Below, one piece after another: positions 17,775 through 25,819 of a DNA stretch of 64,000 nucleotides. Under the pieces are notes generated by a model. That model had not been told where the DNA came from. It did no database searches and was given only the letters and a program-made list of their open reading frames with translations. The first letter of the stretch is position 1; every line of letters starts with the position of its first letter. The stretch spans positions 248,001 to 312,000 of the forward strand of contig CAVVGE010000005.1 in assembly GCA_963747735.1 (NCBI GenBank), given 5' to 3'. Origin of the DNA: AP-15 sp963747735 (lineage in GTDB: Bacteria > Pseudomonadota > Alphaproteobacteria > ATCC43930 > CGMCC-115725). A program made the translations under genes and the position numbers.

Positions 17775-18788
17775 ATGGTGGACTACGAGATCTTCTCGGC
17801 GGGCGATGTCGTGCTGCAATCGGGGCTGACCTATCGCGGGGCGCGCCTCGCCTACAAGACTTTCGGCAAGCTTGCCGCCGACAAATCGAACGTCATCGTC
17901 TACCCGACCTCATACGGCGCCCAGCATACGGACCTCGAATGGGCGGTGGCCGAAGGCAAGGCACTCGATCCGACAAAATATTTTATCGTCGTCGTCAACA
18001 AGTTCGGCAACGGCCTCTCGTCAAGCCCGAGCAACACGCCGCCGCCTTTCGACCGCTCCCGCTGGCCGCATTTCACGATGACCGACAATGTCCGCGTACA
18101 GGAGAGGCTGCTGCGCGAGGTCTTCGGGGTCGAGCGGGTCAAGCTCGTCTACGGGTTTTCGATGGGCGCGCAGCAGGCGTTTCATTGGGGTGCGTTGTTC
18201 CCCGAGCGGGTCGAGCGCATCGCCGCGATCTGCGGCTCGGCCAAGACCTCGCCGCACAACTTTGTCTTTCTCGAAGGGGTCAAGGCGGCGTTGACCGCCG
18301 ACCCGGCCTGGCAGGACGGCTGGTTTGCGGCTCCGCCGACACGCGGCTTCCAAGCGATGGGGCGGGTCTATGCCGGCTGGGGGCTGAGCCAGGCGTTTTA
18401 CCGCGAGGAGACGTGGCGAAAGCTCGGGTTTTCGTCGCTCGAGGATTTTCTGGTCGGCAGCTGGGAAGCGGGTTTTCGCCGCCGCGACGCCAACGATTTG
18501 CTCGCCATGCTGTGGACCTGGCAGCACGCCGACATCAGCGCCAACGAGGTTTACGGAGGCGATCTCGACAAGACGCTCGCCGCGATCACTGCCGACGCGC
18601 TCGTCATGCCGTGCGAAACCGACCTCTATTTCACGGTCGAGGACAACCGCCGCGAAGTCGCGCGCATGCCGCGTGCCGAATTGCGCCCGATCCCGTCGAT
18701 CTGGGGCCACCGCGCCGGCAACCCCGCACAAAACCCGCAAGACGCCAAGTTTCTCGACGACGCCGTCCGCGAGCTCCTGGCCCGCTGA
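17775..18788 (+). CDS. alpha/beta hydrolase, homoserine O-acetyltransferase-like
   Basis: A 337-residue protein of the MetX-like alpha/beta-hydrolase group. The nucleophile elbow is GFSMGAQQA (Ser129) and the C-terminal His lies in IWGHRAGNP, with the acid in CETDLYF. The N-terminal GLTYRGARLAYKTFGKL block is typical. It lacks several features of true MetX, so homoserine acetylation should not be assumed. ATG with GAGGAGC upstream, nine bases after the rluA stop. Confidence 0.75.
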   Translation: MVDYEIFSAGDVVLQSGLTYRGARLAYKTFGKLAADKSNVIVYPTSYGAQHTDLEWAVAEGKALDPTKYFIVVVNKFGNGLSSSPSNTPPPFDRSRWPHFTMTDNVRVQERLLREVFGVERVKLVYGFSMGAQQAFHWGALFPERVERIAAICGSAKTSPHNFVFLEGVKAALTADPAWQDGWFAAPPTRGFQAMGRVYAGWGLSQAFYREETWRKLGFSSLEDFLVGSWEAGFRRRDANDLLAMLWTWQHADISANEVYGGDLDKTLAAITADALVMPCETDLYFTVEDNRREVARMPRAELRPIPSIWGHRAGNPAQNPQDAKFLDDAVRELLAR

Positions 18789-18810
18789 GCAGCGGAAAGT
18801 CACCTACCAG

Positions 18811-20589
18811 TCAGCCGGTGGTGGCGAGGGCGGCGGCGGTGTCGGGAGGCAGGATCGCACGCTCGATGTGACGGCGGTGCCAGAGCGCATAAAAGAGGAG
18901 GTTCCAGGCGGCGCGGCCGGCGCGTCTTTGCGAGGCGGCGGCGAACAGCGCCTCCACCGCGTCGGGGCGGCAGAATTCGGCAACCGCCGGCGAGCGGGCG
19001 ACGAGCGGCCCGATCGCATCGGCGCGATGCGCGATCCATTGCCCGACCGGCACGGTAAAGCCGCGTTTGCGGGCGAGCGGCCCGGCCTGTGGCAAATGGT
19101 CGGCGAGCCAGCGGCGCAGCAGCCATTTGCCGAGCCCGCGGCGCACTTTCAGCTCGTCCGGGAGGCGAAATGCGAGCGCCGCCAGCTCCGGATCGAGATA
19201 GGGTGTGCGGCCCTCCGCACCATGCGCCATCAGGCAGCGGTCGAGCTTGGTCAACAGATCGTTCGGCAGCCAATCGGCGCAATCGACCGCCTGGGCCACC
19301 TGCAGCGGGGTGCGGCCGTGCCCTTCCAAGCGGAGCTCGGCCGAGACGATGCCGTCGCGCCAGCCGGCCGGCTGGCCGCGCAGCACGCCGAGCCCGTCGA
19401 GCACGCCATGCGCCCGCGGGCGCCTCCCTCCCGCCCACCATGGGCGCATGACGCTGCGGTAGCGGCCGTAGCCGGCAAAAAGCTCGTCCCCGCCCTCGCC
19501 CGAAAGGATCACCTTGAGCCCCGCCGCGCGGGCCGCGCGGGCCAGCGCCCAGGTCGGCACGATCGCGTAATCGGCGGTCGGATCGTCCACCGCGGACACG
19601 ATTTCCGGCAACAGCTGCCAAAAGTCCTCCTCGCCGAACACGATTTCGACGTGCTCGGCGCCGACCGCCTGCGCCGCCGCGCGCGCTGCGGCGCGCTCGT
19701 CTGCAACCTCGCTTTCGGCAAAGCCGATCGTGAACGCCTTGACCGGGTGCTCACCGAGCCGCGCCATCATCGCCAGCACCGCCGTCGAATCGATACCGCC
19801 CGACAAAAACATGCCAAACGGCACATCGGCGCGCTGATGCAGGCGCACGCTGTCGGAGAGCGCGGCGTCGATCCGGGCCAGCGCCTCGTCCTCGCCGAAT
19901 GCCTCCGGCCCCGCTTCCGGCAACGCGGCGCGCCGCCTGCGCTCGACGACACGCCCCTGGCGCACGACGACCGTTTCGCCCGGCAATACCCGGTTGATGC
20001 CGGCAAAGATCGTTTCGCGCCCGGTGGTGAATTGCATCTGCATCAATTCGTTGCGCACCGGCGGGACGAGCCGTGGCGCAACGATGCCGGCCTCGATCAG
20101 CGCCCCGGGCTCGGAGGCAAACGCGAAGCCCCCCGGCGTCTCGGCGTAGTAGAGCGGCTTGATGCCGAACGGGTCGCGAGCGAGGACCAGGCGGCCGGTT
20201 GCCGGGTCATGCAGCGCCAAGGCGTACATGCCGCGCAGATGCCGGGTAAAATCGAGCCCGTGCCGGCGATAGAGATGCAGCGGCAGCTCGCAATCCGACT
20301 GGGTCGAGAACAGCTCCGGATGCCCGGCGCCGATTTCCCGGCGCAGCTCGATGTAATTGTAGATCTCGCCGTTGCAGATCAAAGACGCCCCGCCCGGCTC
20401 GTGCAGCGGCTGGTCGCCGGTCGCCAGATCGATAATCGCGAGCCGGGTTTGCACCATGCCGACATCGGCCGAGCGATATCGACCGTCGCCATCCGGGCCG
20501 CGATGGCGCAGTGCCGCTTCCATCGCCCGCAGCGGCGCCGATGGCGGCGGCGCGCCCTCGAAGGTCATCAACCCGGCGATGCCGCACAT
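18811..20589 (-). CDS. asnB: glutamine-hydrolysing asparagine synthase
   Basis: A 592-residue protein with the N-terminal glutamine amidotransferase domain (Cys2 in MCGIAGL, NGEIYN, DPFGIKPLYY) and the C-terminal synthetase domain with pyrophosphate loop SGGIDS at 263-268. It starts with ATG at 20589, overlapping the stop of the upstream glycosyltransferase by one base (TGATG). In such clusters AsnB-like enzymes often amidate a sugar carboxylate in surface glycans instead of making free asparagine, so either role is possible. Confidence 0.85.
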   Translation of the reverse strand: MCGIAGLMTFEGAPPPSAPLRAMEAALRHRGPDGDGRYRSADVGMVQTRLAIIDLATGDQPLHEPGGASLICNGEIYNYIELRREIGAGHPELFSTQSDCELPLHLYRRHGLDFTRHLRGMYALALHDPATGRLVLARDPFGIKPLYYAETPGGFAFASEPGALIEAGIVAPRLVPPVRNELMQMQFTTGRETIFAGINRVLPGETVVVRQGRVVERRRRAALPEAGPEAFGEDEALARIDAALSDSVRLHQRADVPFGMFLSGGIDSTAVLAMMARLGEHPVKAFTIGFAESEVADERAAARAAAQAVGAEHVEIVFGEEDFWQLLPEIVSAVDDPTADYAIVPTWALARAARAAGLKVILSGEGGDELFAGYGRYRSVMRPWWAGGRRPRAHGVLDGLGVLRGQPAGWRDGIVSAELRLEGHGRTPLQVAQAVDCADWLPNDLLTKLDRCLMAHGAEGRTPYLDPELAALAFRLPDELKVRRGLGKWLLRRWLADHLPQAGPLARKRGFTVPVGQWIAHRADAIGPLVARSPAVAEFCRPDAVEALFAAASQRRAGRAAWNLLFYALWHRRHIERAILPPDTAAALATTG

Positions 20590-21637
20590 CAGCGTGCCAG
20601 CCGGTCGAAAAAATCGCGGTAGCGGGCGACCGCCGCCGCCTCGGTGAACTCGGCTTCGTAGGCGCGCCGGCCAGCTTGGCCGAGCCGCCGACGCAACATC
20701 GGATCGTCGCACAGCGCCTCGATCGCCGCGGCCAGCGCCGCCGGACCGCCGCCCGGCTCTGCCGGCAACGGCACCAGAAGGCCGTTCTCGCCGTCGTGGA
20801 TCAGCCCCCTCGGTCCGTCGCTGGCGGTGGCGACGACCGGGATACCGGCCGACCAAGCCTCGATCACGACGTTGCCCAGCGGCTCGTGCAACGAGGGGCA
20901 TACCAAAAAATCGGCATTTGCCAGCAACGCCGGGACATCCTCGCGCCAGCCGAGAAACCGCACCCGGCTGCCGAGGCCGAGCCTCGCTGCGAGGGTTTCG
21001 AGAGACGGGCGCAGCGGGCCTTCGCCGGCGATTGCGAGCCGCACCTTTGGTGCCCGAGCCAGCGCTTCGAGCAGCAGCCCAAACCCTTTGTTCGGATGCA
21101 GGCGGCCAAGCGCCAGACCATATGATGCTCGCCGGATGGATGCTCGCCGGCCGCTCGGGTCTGGACCGGGACGGCGCGCGAATCGGGGACAAAATTCGGC
21201 AGATGCTCGATCCGGTCCCGCGGCCAGCCCGCGGCGACCGCATAATCGACGATGGCGCTGGTGTTGCCGATCAGCCGGTCGCAACGCCGGTAGAATTTCA
21301 AATCGTAATACCCCCCGAGCCGGGCAACATGCATGAAATCGCCGCGCGGGCAAAGCCGGGTCGCGCGGCTCATCCAGGTCAGGACGATATCGGGGCGCCA
21401 GCGCGCGATCTCGCGGCGGAAGGCGAGCCGGGTGGCCAGATCGAGCGGCCCGCCGAAACGATGCTCGGCCACCGCGACGCCGGCGGCGCGCAGGCTTTGC
21501 GCGCGGGTGGCATCGCGGCGGATCAGCACGCGCTGGGTCTCGCCCGCACGCTGCAGCGCCGCCGCCAGCCGCACAAAAAAGGTTTCGGCACCGCCATGCC
21601 GCGCCCCGGCGATCGCCTGCAGCAGCCGCCGGCTCAA
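20589..21637 (-). pseudogene. GT4-family glycosyltransferase, one frameshift
   Basis: The N-terminal half (LLQAIAGARHGGAETFFVRL, RWRPDIVLTWMSRATRLCP) and the C-terminal half (GLALGRLHPNKGFGLLLEAL, FLVCPSLHEPLGNVVIEAWS with the GT4 E-x7-E type site) are in different frames. The switch is near 21118 and is explained by one missing base. The full product would be about 350 residues. The probable start is the TTG at 21637, overlapping the stop of the upstream gene. It transfers a sugar from an activated donor in polysaccharide or LPS synthesis. Confidence 0.7.
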
Positions 21638-22659
21638 CGCATCAATATCTCGAACCGGGCGGCAACCATGTCCCAGCTGAGCCCGCGCTGGTCGGCGAGG
21701 GCAGCAAGGTGCCAGCGCCGCCACAGCGCGTCGTCGCGCAGAACCGCGACCGCCGCGGCGACAAAATCATCATCGCTCGCCGCAACCCGGCCGGTCACGC
21801 CGTCGATCACCCGCTCGCCGACGGCTCCCAGCGGCTGGACGACGGCCGGCACGCCCATCGCCTGCGCCTCGGCCAAGGCGAGGCAAAAGGTCTCGCCGGG
21901 ATCGCCGCGGTAGAGCATTGCCCGCGCGCCGGCGAGGGCTGCCGCCAGGACCTCGCGGCCGACCGGCGCAAAGCGCCGCACACCGCAATCGGCGAGGCGA
22001 TCGGCTCGTGCGAGAATTGCTTCGATCGGGCCGGGCCGCGCGGCACCGCCATAGACCGCCGCACCGGCGTAGATGTGCAGCTCGGCCTGCGGCACCGCCG
22101 GCGCAATACGCGCGACCCACAGATCGAGCAGCCAATCGAGGCCGCGCAGCGGGTTCGAGGTGAAGATCGCGCGCGGCGGCGGCGGGTCGTGCGTCGTCGC
22201 CCGGCGAAACCGATCGAGAATGCCGTAAGGGATGATCTGCCGGCCGGCGCAAGGGAGCCACGCCGGGATCGTCTGCGCGTGATACGCCCCGGTGGCGACG
22301 AGGATCGGCCGCCAGCGCGCGAGCCGCCACAGATTGCGTGGCTTTTTCAAATAGCCCGCCGGGTTGTGCAGCCAGAACAACCGTCGCCGGGCCTGTCGGA
22401 CCTGTCCGATCACGCGATGCCCGCGATTGCCGATATAGAGGTCGCAGGCGGTCGGCATCGGCTCGGCAAAAGCATCCCAGCGCACACCATTATGGATCAG
22501 CGGGGCGGTGCAGCGGTTGCGCACCTCGACCCTGTGCCCGCGTGCCGCGAAGGCTTCGGCAAGCGCCACAAACGCCGTTTCGGCGCCGCCCAACGGGGCG
22601 GTTTCGGCCATGCGGCCGTCAAAGGCGATGCCGTCATCGGCCATCACCACGCTCGCCAT
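21634..22659 (-). CDS. glycosyltransferase, GT4-like
   Basis: A 341-residue glycosyltransferase. The N-terminal domain has ETAPLGGAETAFVALAEAFA, the loop typical of GT-B enzymes, and the C-terminal domain has YRGDPGETFCLALAEAQAMG, the donor-binding acidic motif. ATG at 22659 has GGGGAG next to it and overlaps the upstream stop by one base. It is part of a five-gene leftward run whose members overlap by one to four bases. Confidence 0.8.
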   Translation of the reverse strand: MASVVMADDGIAFDGRMAETAPLGGAETAFVALAEAFAARGHRVEVRNRCTAPLIHNGVRWDAFAEPMPTACDLYIGNRGHRVIGQVRQARRRLFWLHNPAGYLKKPRNLWRLARWRPILVATGAYHAQTIPAWLPCAGRQIIPYGILDRFRRATTHDPPPPRAIFTSNPLRGLDWLLDLWVARIAPAVPQAELHIYAGAAVYGGAARPGPIEAILARADRLADCGVRRFAPVGREVLAAALAGARAMLYRGDPGETFCLALAEAQAMGVPAVVQPLGAVGERVIDGVTGRVAASDDDFVAAAVAVLRDDALWRRWHLAALADQRGLSWDMVAARFEILMR

Positions 22660-23459
22660 CACTCCCCGGCTTTGTGATGCAGCTCCGGCCCCTCATCGGT
22701 GTCGAAGCGAGCTTTCAGATAAGAGAGTATCGGGTAGAGCGCGGCGCACAGCGCGATCAAAAAGCCCCATGGCCCTTCGCGATACCCCCTGCGGCCGATG
22801 TAGCATTTCCAGAACCGCGACGCGATCCGCCGCAGATTTCGACCATAGCTGCCGATATCGCCGCTGTCGCGCAGGTCCTGTGCGTGCGCGCTCGTATAGC
22901 GGTCGAGCCGGCGCAACAGATCGGAAATGTCGCGGTCGACATAATGGACGATGCGACCCGAAAGTGAGGCACCTTGCGGCCCCGACAGCGACACCGATGG
23001 ATGCACGCGCTGGCCGCCCCAAATCTTGGCGCCTGTGCAAAAAAGGGCAGCATGGGCCGACCGGCCGAAGGAGCCGCCCCAGCCCCACCGGACCAGGCGC
23101 CCGCCAACGTAATTGTCCACGGGGACCAGATGCCACGCGGCCACGGAACCGGCGACTACCCTGCGAATCTCGTCGGCCAGCTGCTGAGGCACCCTCTCGT
23201 CGGCGTCGATCTCGATTATCCACTTCCCTCGGCAGGCGTCGATCCCGGCGTGCCGGCGCGGCCCTTCACGCTCCCAAGCGCCTTCGACCACGCGGTCGGT
23301 GAAACCGGCCGCGATCTCGCGCGAGCGGTCGTCGCAGCGGTCGAGCACGACGACGATCTCGTCGGCAAAAGCGAGAGCGGCGAGACAATCGGCGAGCTGG
23401 CGCTCCTCGTTGTGGGCGACGACGAGGGCCGAAAGGCGCGGCGGTTCTGTCCTGTTCAC
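22659..23459 (-). CDS. glycosyltransferase family 2
   Basis: A 266-residue GT-A enzyme. It begins with LSALVVAHNEERQLADCLAA, and the DxD-like donor site is IIEIDADERV. A C-terminal hydrophobic helix (GPWGFLIALCAALYPILSYL) would tether it to the inner membrane. The form resembles the LPS-core transferases of the WaaE/KdtX group. The GTG start at 23459 overlaps the heptosyltransferase stop by four bases (GTGA), showing translational coupling. Confidence 0.8.
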   Translation of the reverse strand: MNRTEPPRLSALVVAHNEERQLADCLAALAFADEIVVVLDRCDDRSREIAAGFTDRVVEGAWEREGPRRHAGIDACRGKWIIEIDADERVPQQLADEIRRVVAGSVAAWHLVPVDNYVGGRLVRWGWGGSFGRSAHAALFCTGAKIWGGQRVHPSVSLSGPQGASLSGRIVHYVDRDISDLLRRLDRYTSAHAQDLRDSGDIGSYGRNLRRIASRFWKCYIGRRGYREGPWGFLIALCAALYPILSYLKARFDTDEGPELHHKAGE

Positions 23460-24415
23460 GCGGCATCGCTCGCGGTCGCGCCCAGAAGGCGGCACGCCGC
23501 CGCCGCGACGGCATCGACTGACAGGCCGTCCATCAGCGTATCGGTGGTGCGGTGGTCGAAGCCTGCGCCGAACATCGTTTCGGCCGCGTCGCTGCTGCGG
23601 ACAAAGGCGGCGCGCGGGCCCCACGGTGCGTATTGATCGACCGGGCTCGGCCCGAAGAGGCCGAGCGTCGGCGCTCCTGCGGCGGCAGCGATATGCATCA
23701 GCCCCGTGTCGTTGCCGACGAAAAGCGTGCAGCGCCGCAGCACCGCAGCCGCCGTCAGCAAATCGACCCGGCCGATGAGATCGATCCGCCGATCACGCGG
23801 GATCGCCGCCAGCACCGGCGCGGCTTGTGCCCGTTCGTGACCCGCTGCCATGATCGCCACTCGCGCGCCGGGCAGCGGGCCATCGGGCGCGGTCAGGCGC
23901 TTCGACAATTCGGCAAAACGCTCGGCCCGCCACTCTTTGCCGCGCCAGTTCGCCGCCGGACCGATCGCCAGGACCGGGCCGCCCGGCAGGACCAATCCGG
24001 CGGCCGTCTTTTCGTGCCGCGGCAAGGTCCACAGCACCGGGCCGGGCGGCGGGTCGAGATTGAACAGCCGGCCGAGCTGGCGCACCCGGTGCTCGCGCAA
24101 ATCGCCCTTTGCCATCACCCGGCGCGCGCCGGCGCGCAACAGCCACACGAGCGCCGAGCCGCGCAAATCGATCGCGATATCCCAGCGCCGGCCGGCAACT
24201 CGGAAATAGAGCGGCAGCCAGTGCGACGACCAGGGGCGCTTCGCCATGACGATGATGCGTTCGAGGCCGGGGACCGCTTCGAACAGCGGCGCCGCCACCG
24301 GCCCGGCGGCGACCGTCAGCCGTCCCCCCGGGTGCCGCTCGATCAGGTGCGACAGCAGACCCGTCGACAGCACGGCATCGCCGATGCGCGTCGCGGTGAC
24401 AAAGAGTATGCGCAT
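23456..24415 (-). CDS. glycosyltransferase family 9 (heptosyltransferase-like)
   Basis: A 319-residue ADP-heptose:LPS heptosyltransferase-family protein. It begins MRILFVTATRIGDAVLSTGL and carries the family signature GNDTGLMHIAAAAGAPTLGL, with the GPAANWRGKEW donor-site block. It opens the leftward surface-glycan cluster and diverges from ygfZ, whose start is 80 bp away; the promoter of the cluster should lie there. The exact acceptor is unknown. Confidence 0.85.
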   Translation of the reverse strand: MRILFVTATRIGDAVLSTGLLSHLIERHPGGRLTVAAGPVAAPLFEAVPGLERIIVMAKRPWSSHWLPLYFRVAGRRWDIAIDLRGSALVWLLRAGARRVMAKGDLREHRVRQLGRLFNLDPPPGPVLWTLPRHEKTAAGLVLPGGPVLAIGPAANWRGKEWRAERFAELSKRLTAPDGPLPGARVAIMAAGHERAQAAPVLAAIPRDRRIDLIGRVDLLTAAAVLRRCTLFVGNDTGLMHIAAAAGAPTLGLFGPSPVDQYAPWGPRAAFVRSSDAAETMFGAGFDHRTTDTLMDGLSVDAVAAAACRLLGATASDAA

Positions 24416-24496
24416 TTCGCCGATCCGCGCGCCTTATACCGCGCCACCTCGCGGCTTGCCAAGAATGCAGCCACGCCCTACCTCTACATTCCTCAG

Positions 24497-25399
24497 ATGA
24501 TGGCCAACCCAGCTTTTATCGTGCTCGACGATCGCGGCGTGCTCGCCGTCTCGGGACCTGATCGCCGCGTCTTCCTGCAGGGACTCGTCTCGAACGATGT
24601 CGAGCAGGTCGACGCGACGCAGGCGCGCTATGCCGCGCTGCTGACCGCGCAAGGGAAGTATCTGCACGATTTCATGATGGTTGGGCGGGACGACTCCATT
24701 CTGCTCGATGCCGAGGCGTCCCGTCTCGCCGATCTCGCGCGCCGGCTGTCGATCTATCGGCTGCGCGCCAAGGTGACGCTCGCCACCAAGCCCGCGCTTG
24801 CCGTGGCGGCGGTGTTTGGCGCCGGCGCCCTGGCTGCGCTGGGTCTGCCCGACGAGCCCGGAGCGGCACGGCGCTTCGGCCCCGGTATCGCATTTGTCGA
24901 TCCGCGGCTCGCCGCCCTTGGTGCCCGCTGCATCCTGCCGCGCGAGACGATGCGCGCAGCCCTTGCCGAGAGCGGCATCGCCGAAGCCGACTTTGCCGAC
25001 TATGACCGCCTGAGGCTCGGGCTCGGCGTGCCGGACGGCAGTCGCGACCTGATCGTCGAAAAATCGATCCTGCTCGAATCGGGCTTTGACGAATTGCACG
25101 GCGTCGATTGGCACAAGGGCTGCTATATGGGCCAGGAGCTGACCGCACGCACCAAATATCGCGGTCTCATCCGAAAGCGGTTGCTGCCGGTCGACATCGC
25201 CGGTCCCGTCCCGGCACCCGGAGCGATCATTCTCGCCGATGGCCGCGAGGCCGGCGAGATGCGGTCGAGCTGCGGGACGTTCGGCTTGGCGCTGCTGCGG
25301 ATCGAGCCGGTGCGGGAAAACCGGCGGCTGGTAGCGGGCGACGCGGTTCTATTTCCGCGACTACCCGATTGGCTCCGGCTCGAAACCGACGCCGGCTGA
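24497..25399 (+). CDS. ygfZ: YgfZ/GcvT-family folate-dependent Fe-S assembly factor
   Basis: A 300-residue protein with the YgfZ signature KGCYMGQELTAR, including the conserved Cys. The N-terminal block VSGPDRRVFLQGLVSNDVEQ is typical too. YgfZ uses tetrahydrofolate and supports assembly or repair of [4Fe-4S] enzymes. The frame is open far upstream, but the ATG at 24497 matches the family N-terminus. It diverges from the GT9 gene. Confidence 0.85.
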   Translation: MMANPAFIVLDDRGVLAVSGPDRRVFLQGLVSNDVEQVDATQARYAALLTAQGKYLHDFMMVGRDDSILLDAEASRLADLARRLSIYRLRAKVTLATKPALAVAAVFGAGALAALGLPDEPGAARRFGPGIAFVDPRLAALGARCILPRETMRAALAESGIAEADFADYDRLRLGLGVPDGSRDLIVEKSILLESGFDELHGVDWHKGCYMGQELTARTKYRGLIRKRLLPVDIAGPVPAPGAIILADGREAGEMRSSCGTFGLALLRIEPVRENRRLVAGDAVLFPRLPDWLRLETDAG

Positions 25400-25414
25400 G
25401 AGAGCGTCCCGCAA

Positions 25415-25819
25415 CTACTGCCCGGGCTGGTTCAACTGCTGCTGGATCTCGCGGCTGCGGCGGGTGGCGGGGCTGACGCCGGCACGGTCGCGCCGTTGCT
25501 GCTCCCGCTCCAGCCCACTGCGGTAGGTGCCCAGTTTCTGCTGATCGACCGGGGCCGGGTATTTCGTCTCCGGGTAGGAGGGAGCCGCCCGCTCGGGGAT
25601 CATGAACACCGGTCCGGGCTGGGTCAGGATCGGTGACAGGCTCGGCGGCGGCGCGGGTGCCGGACCCGGGTTGATCGGTGGCGCCAAGGGCGCCGGGGTC
25701 GGCGCTGCCGTGATCGCGGGCGGCGGCAGAAAGACCGGACCATGCAATTGTGCACCGGCCGCGTCGCCGACCCACAGCGTCGGCAGCAGCAACGCGACCC
25801 CGATGGCCCCTCTGGTCAC
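25415..25819 (-). CDS. proline-rich exported protein of unknown function
   Basis: A 134-residue protein with a signal peptide (GAIGVALLLPTLWVGDAAGA) and a Pro/Ala-rich middle (PAITAAPTPAPLAPPINPGP), then a charged tail rich in Arg and Gln. I do not recognise a family. The GTG start overlaps the PPDK stop by four bases (GTGA), so it is translationally coupled to ppdK. A longer frame to 25969 lies inside ppdK and is not credible. Confidence 0.6.
   Translation of the reverse strand: MTRGAIGVALLLPTLWVGDAAGAQLHGPVFLPPPAITAAPTPAPLAPPINPGPAPAPPPSLSPILTQPGPVFMIPERAAPSYPETKYPAPVDQQKLGTYRSGLEREQQRRDRAGVSPATRRSREIQQQLNQPGQ

Noticed and set aside
18673..20622. 649-codon open frame opposite asnB
   Set aside because: AsnB with its catalytic Cys2 and SGGIDS loop is certain on the minus strand.
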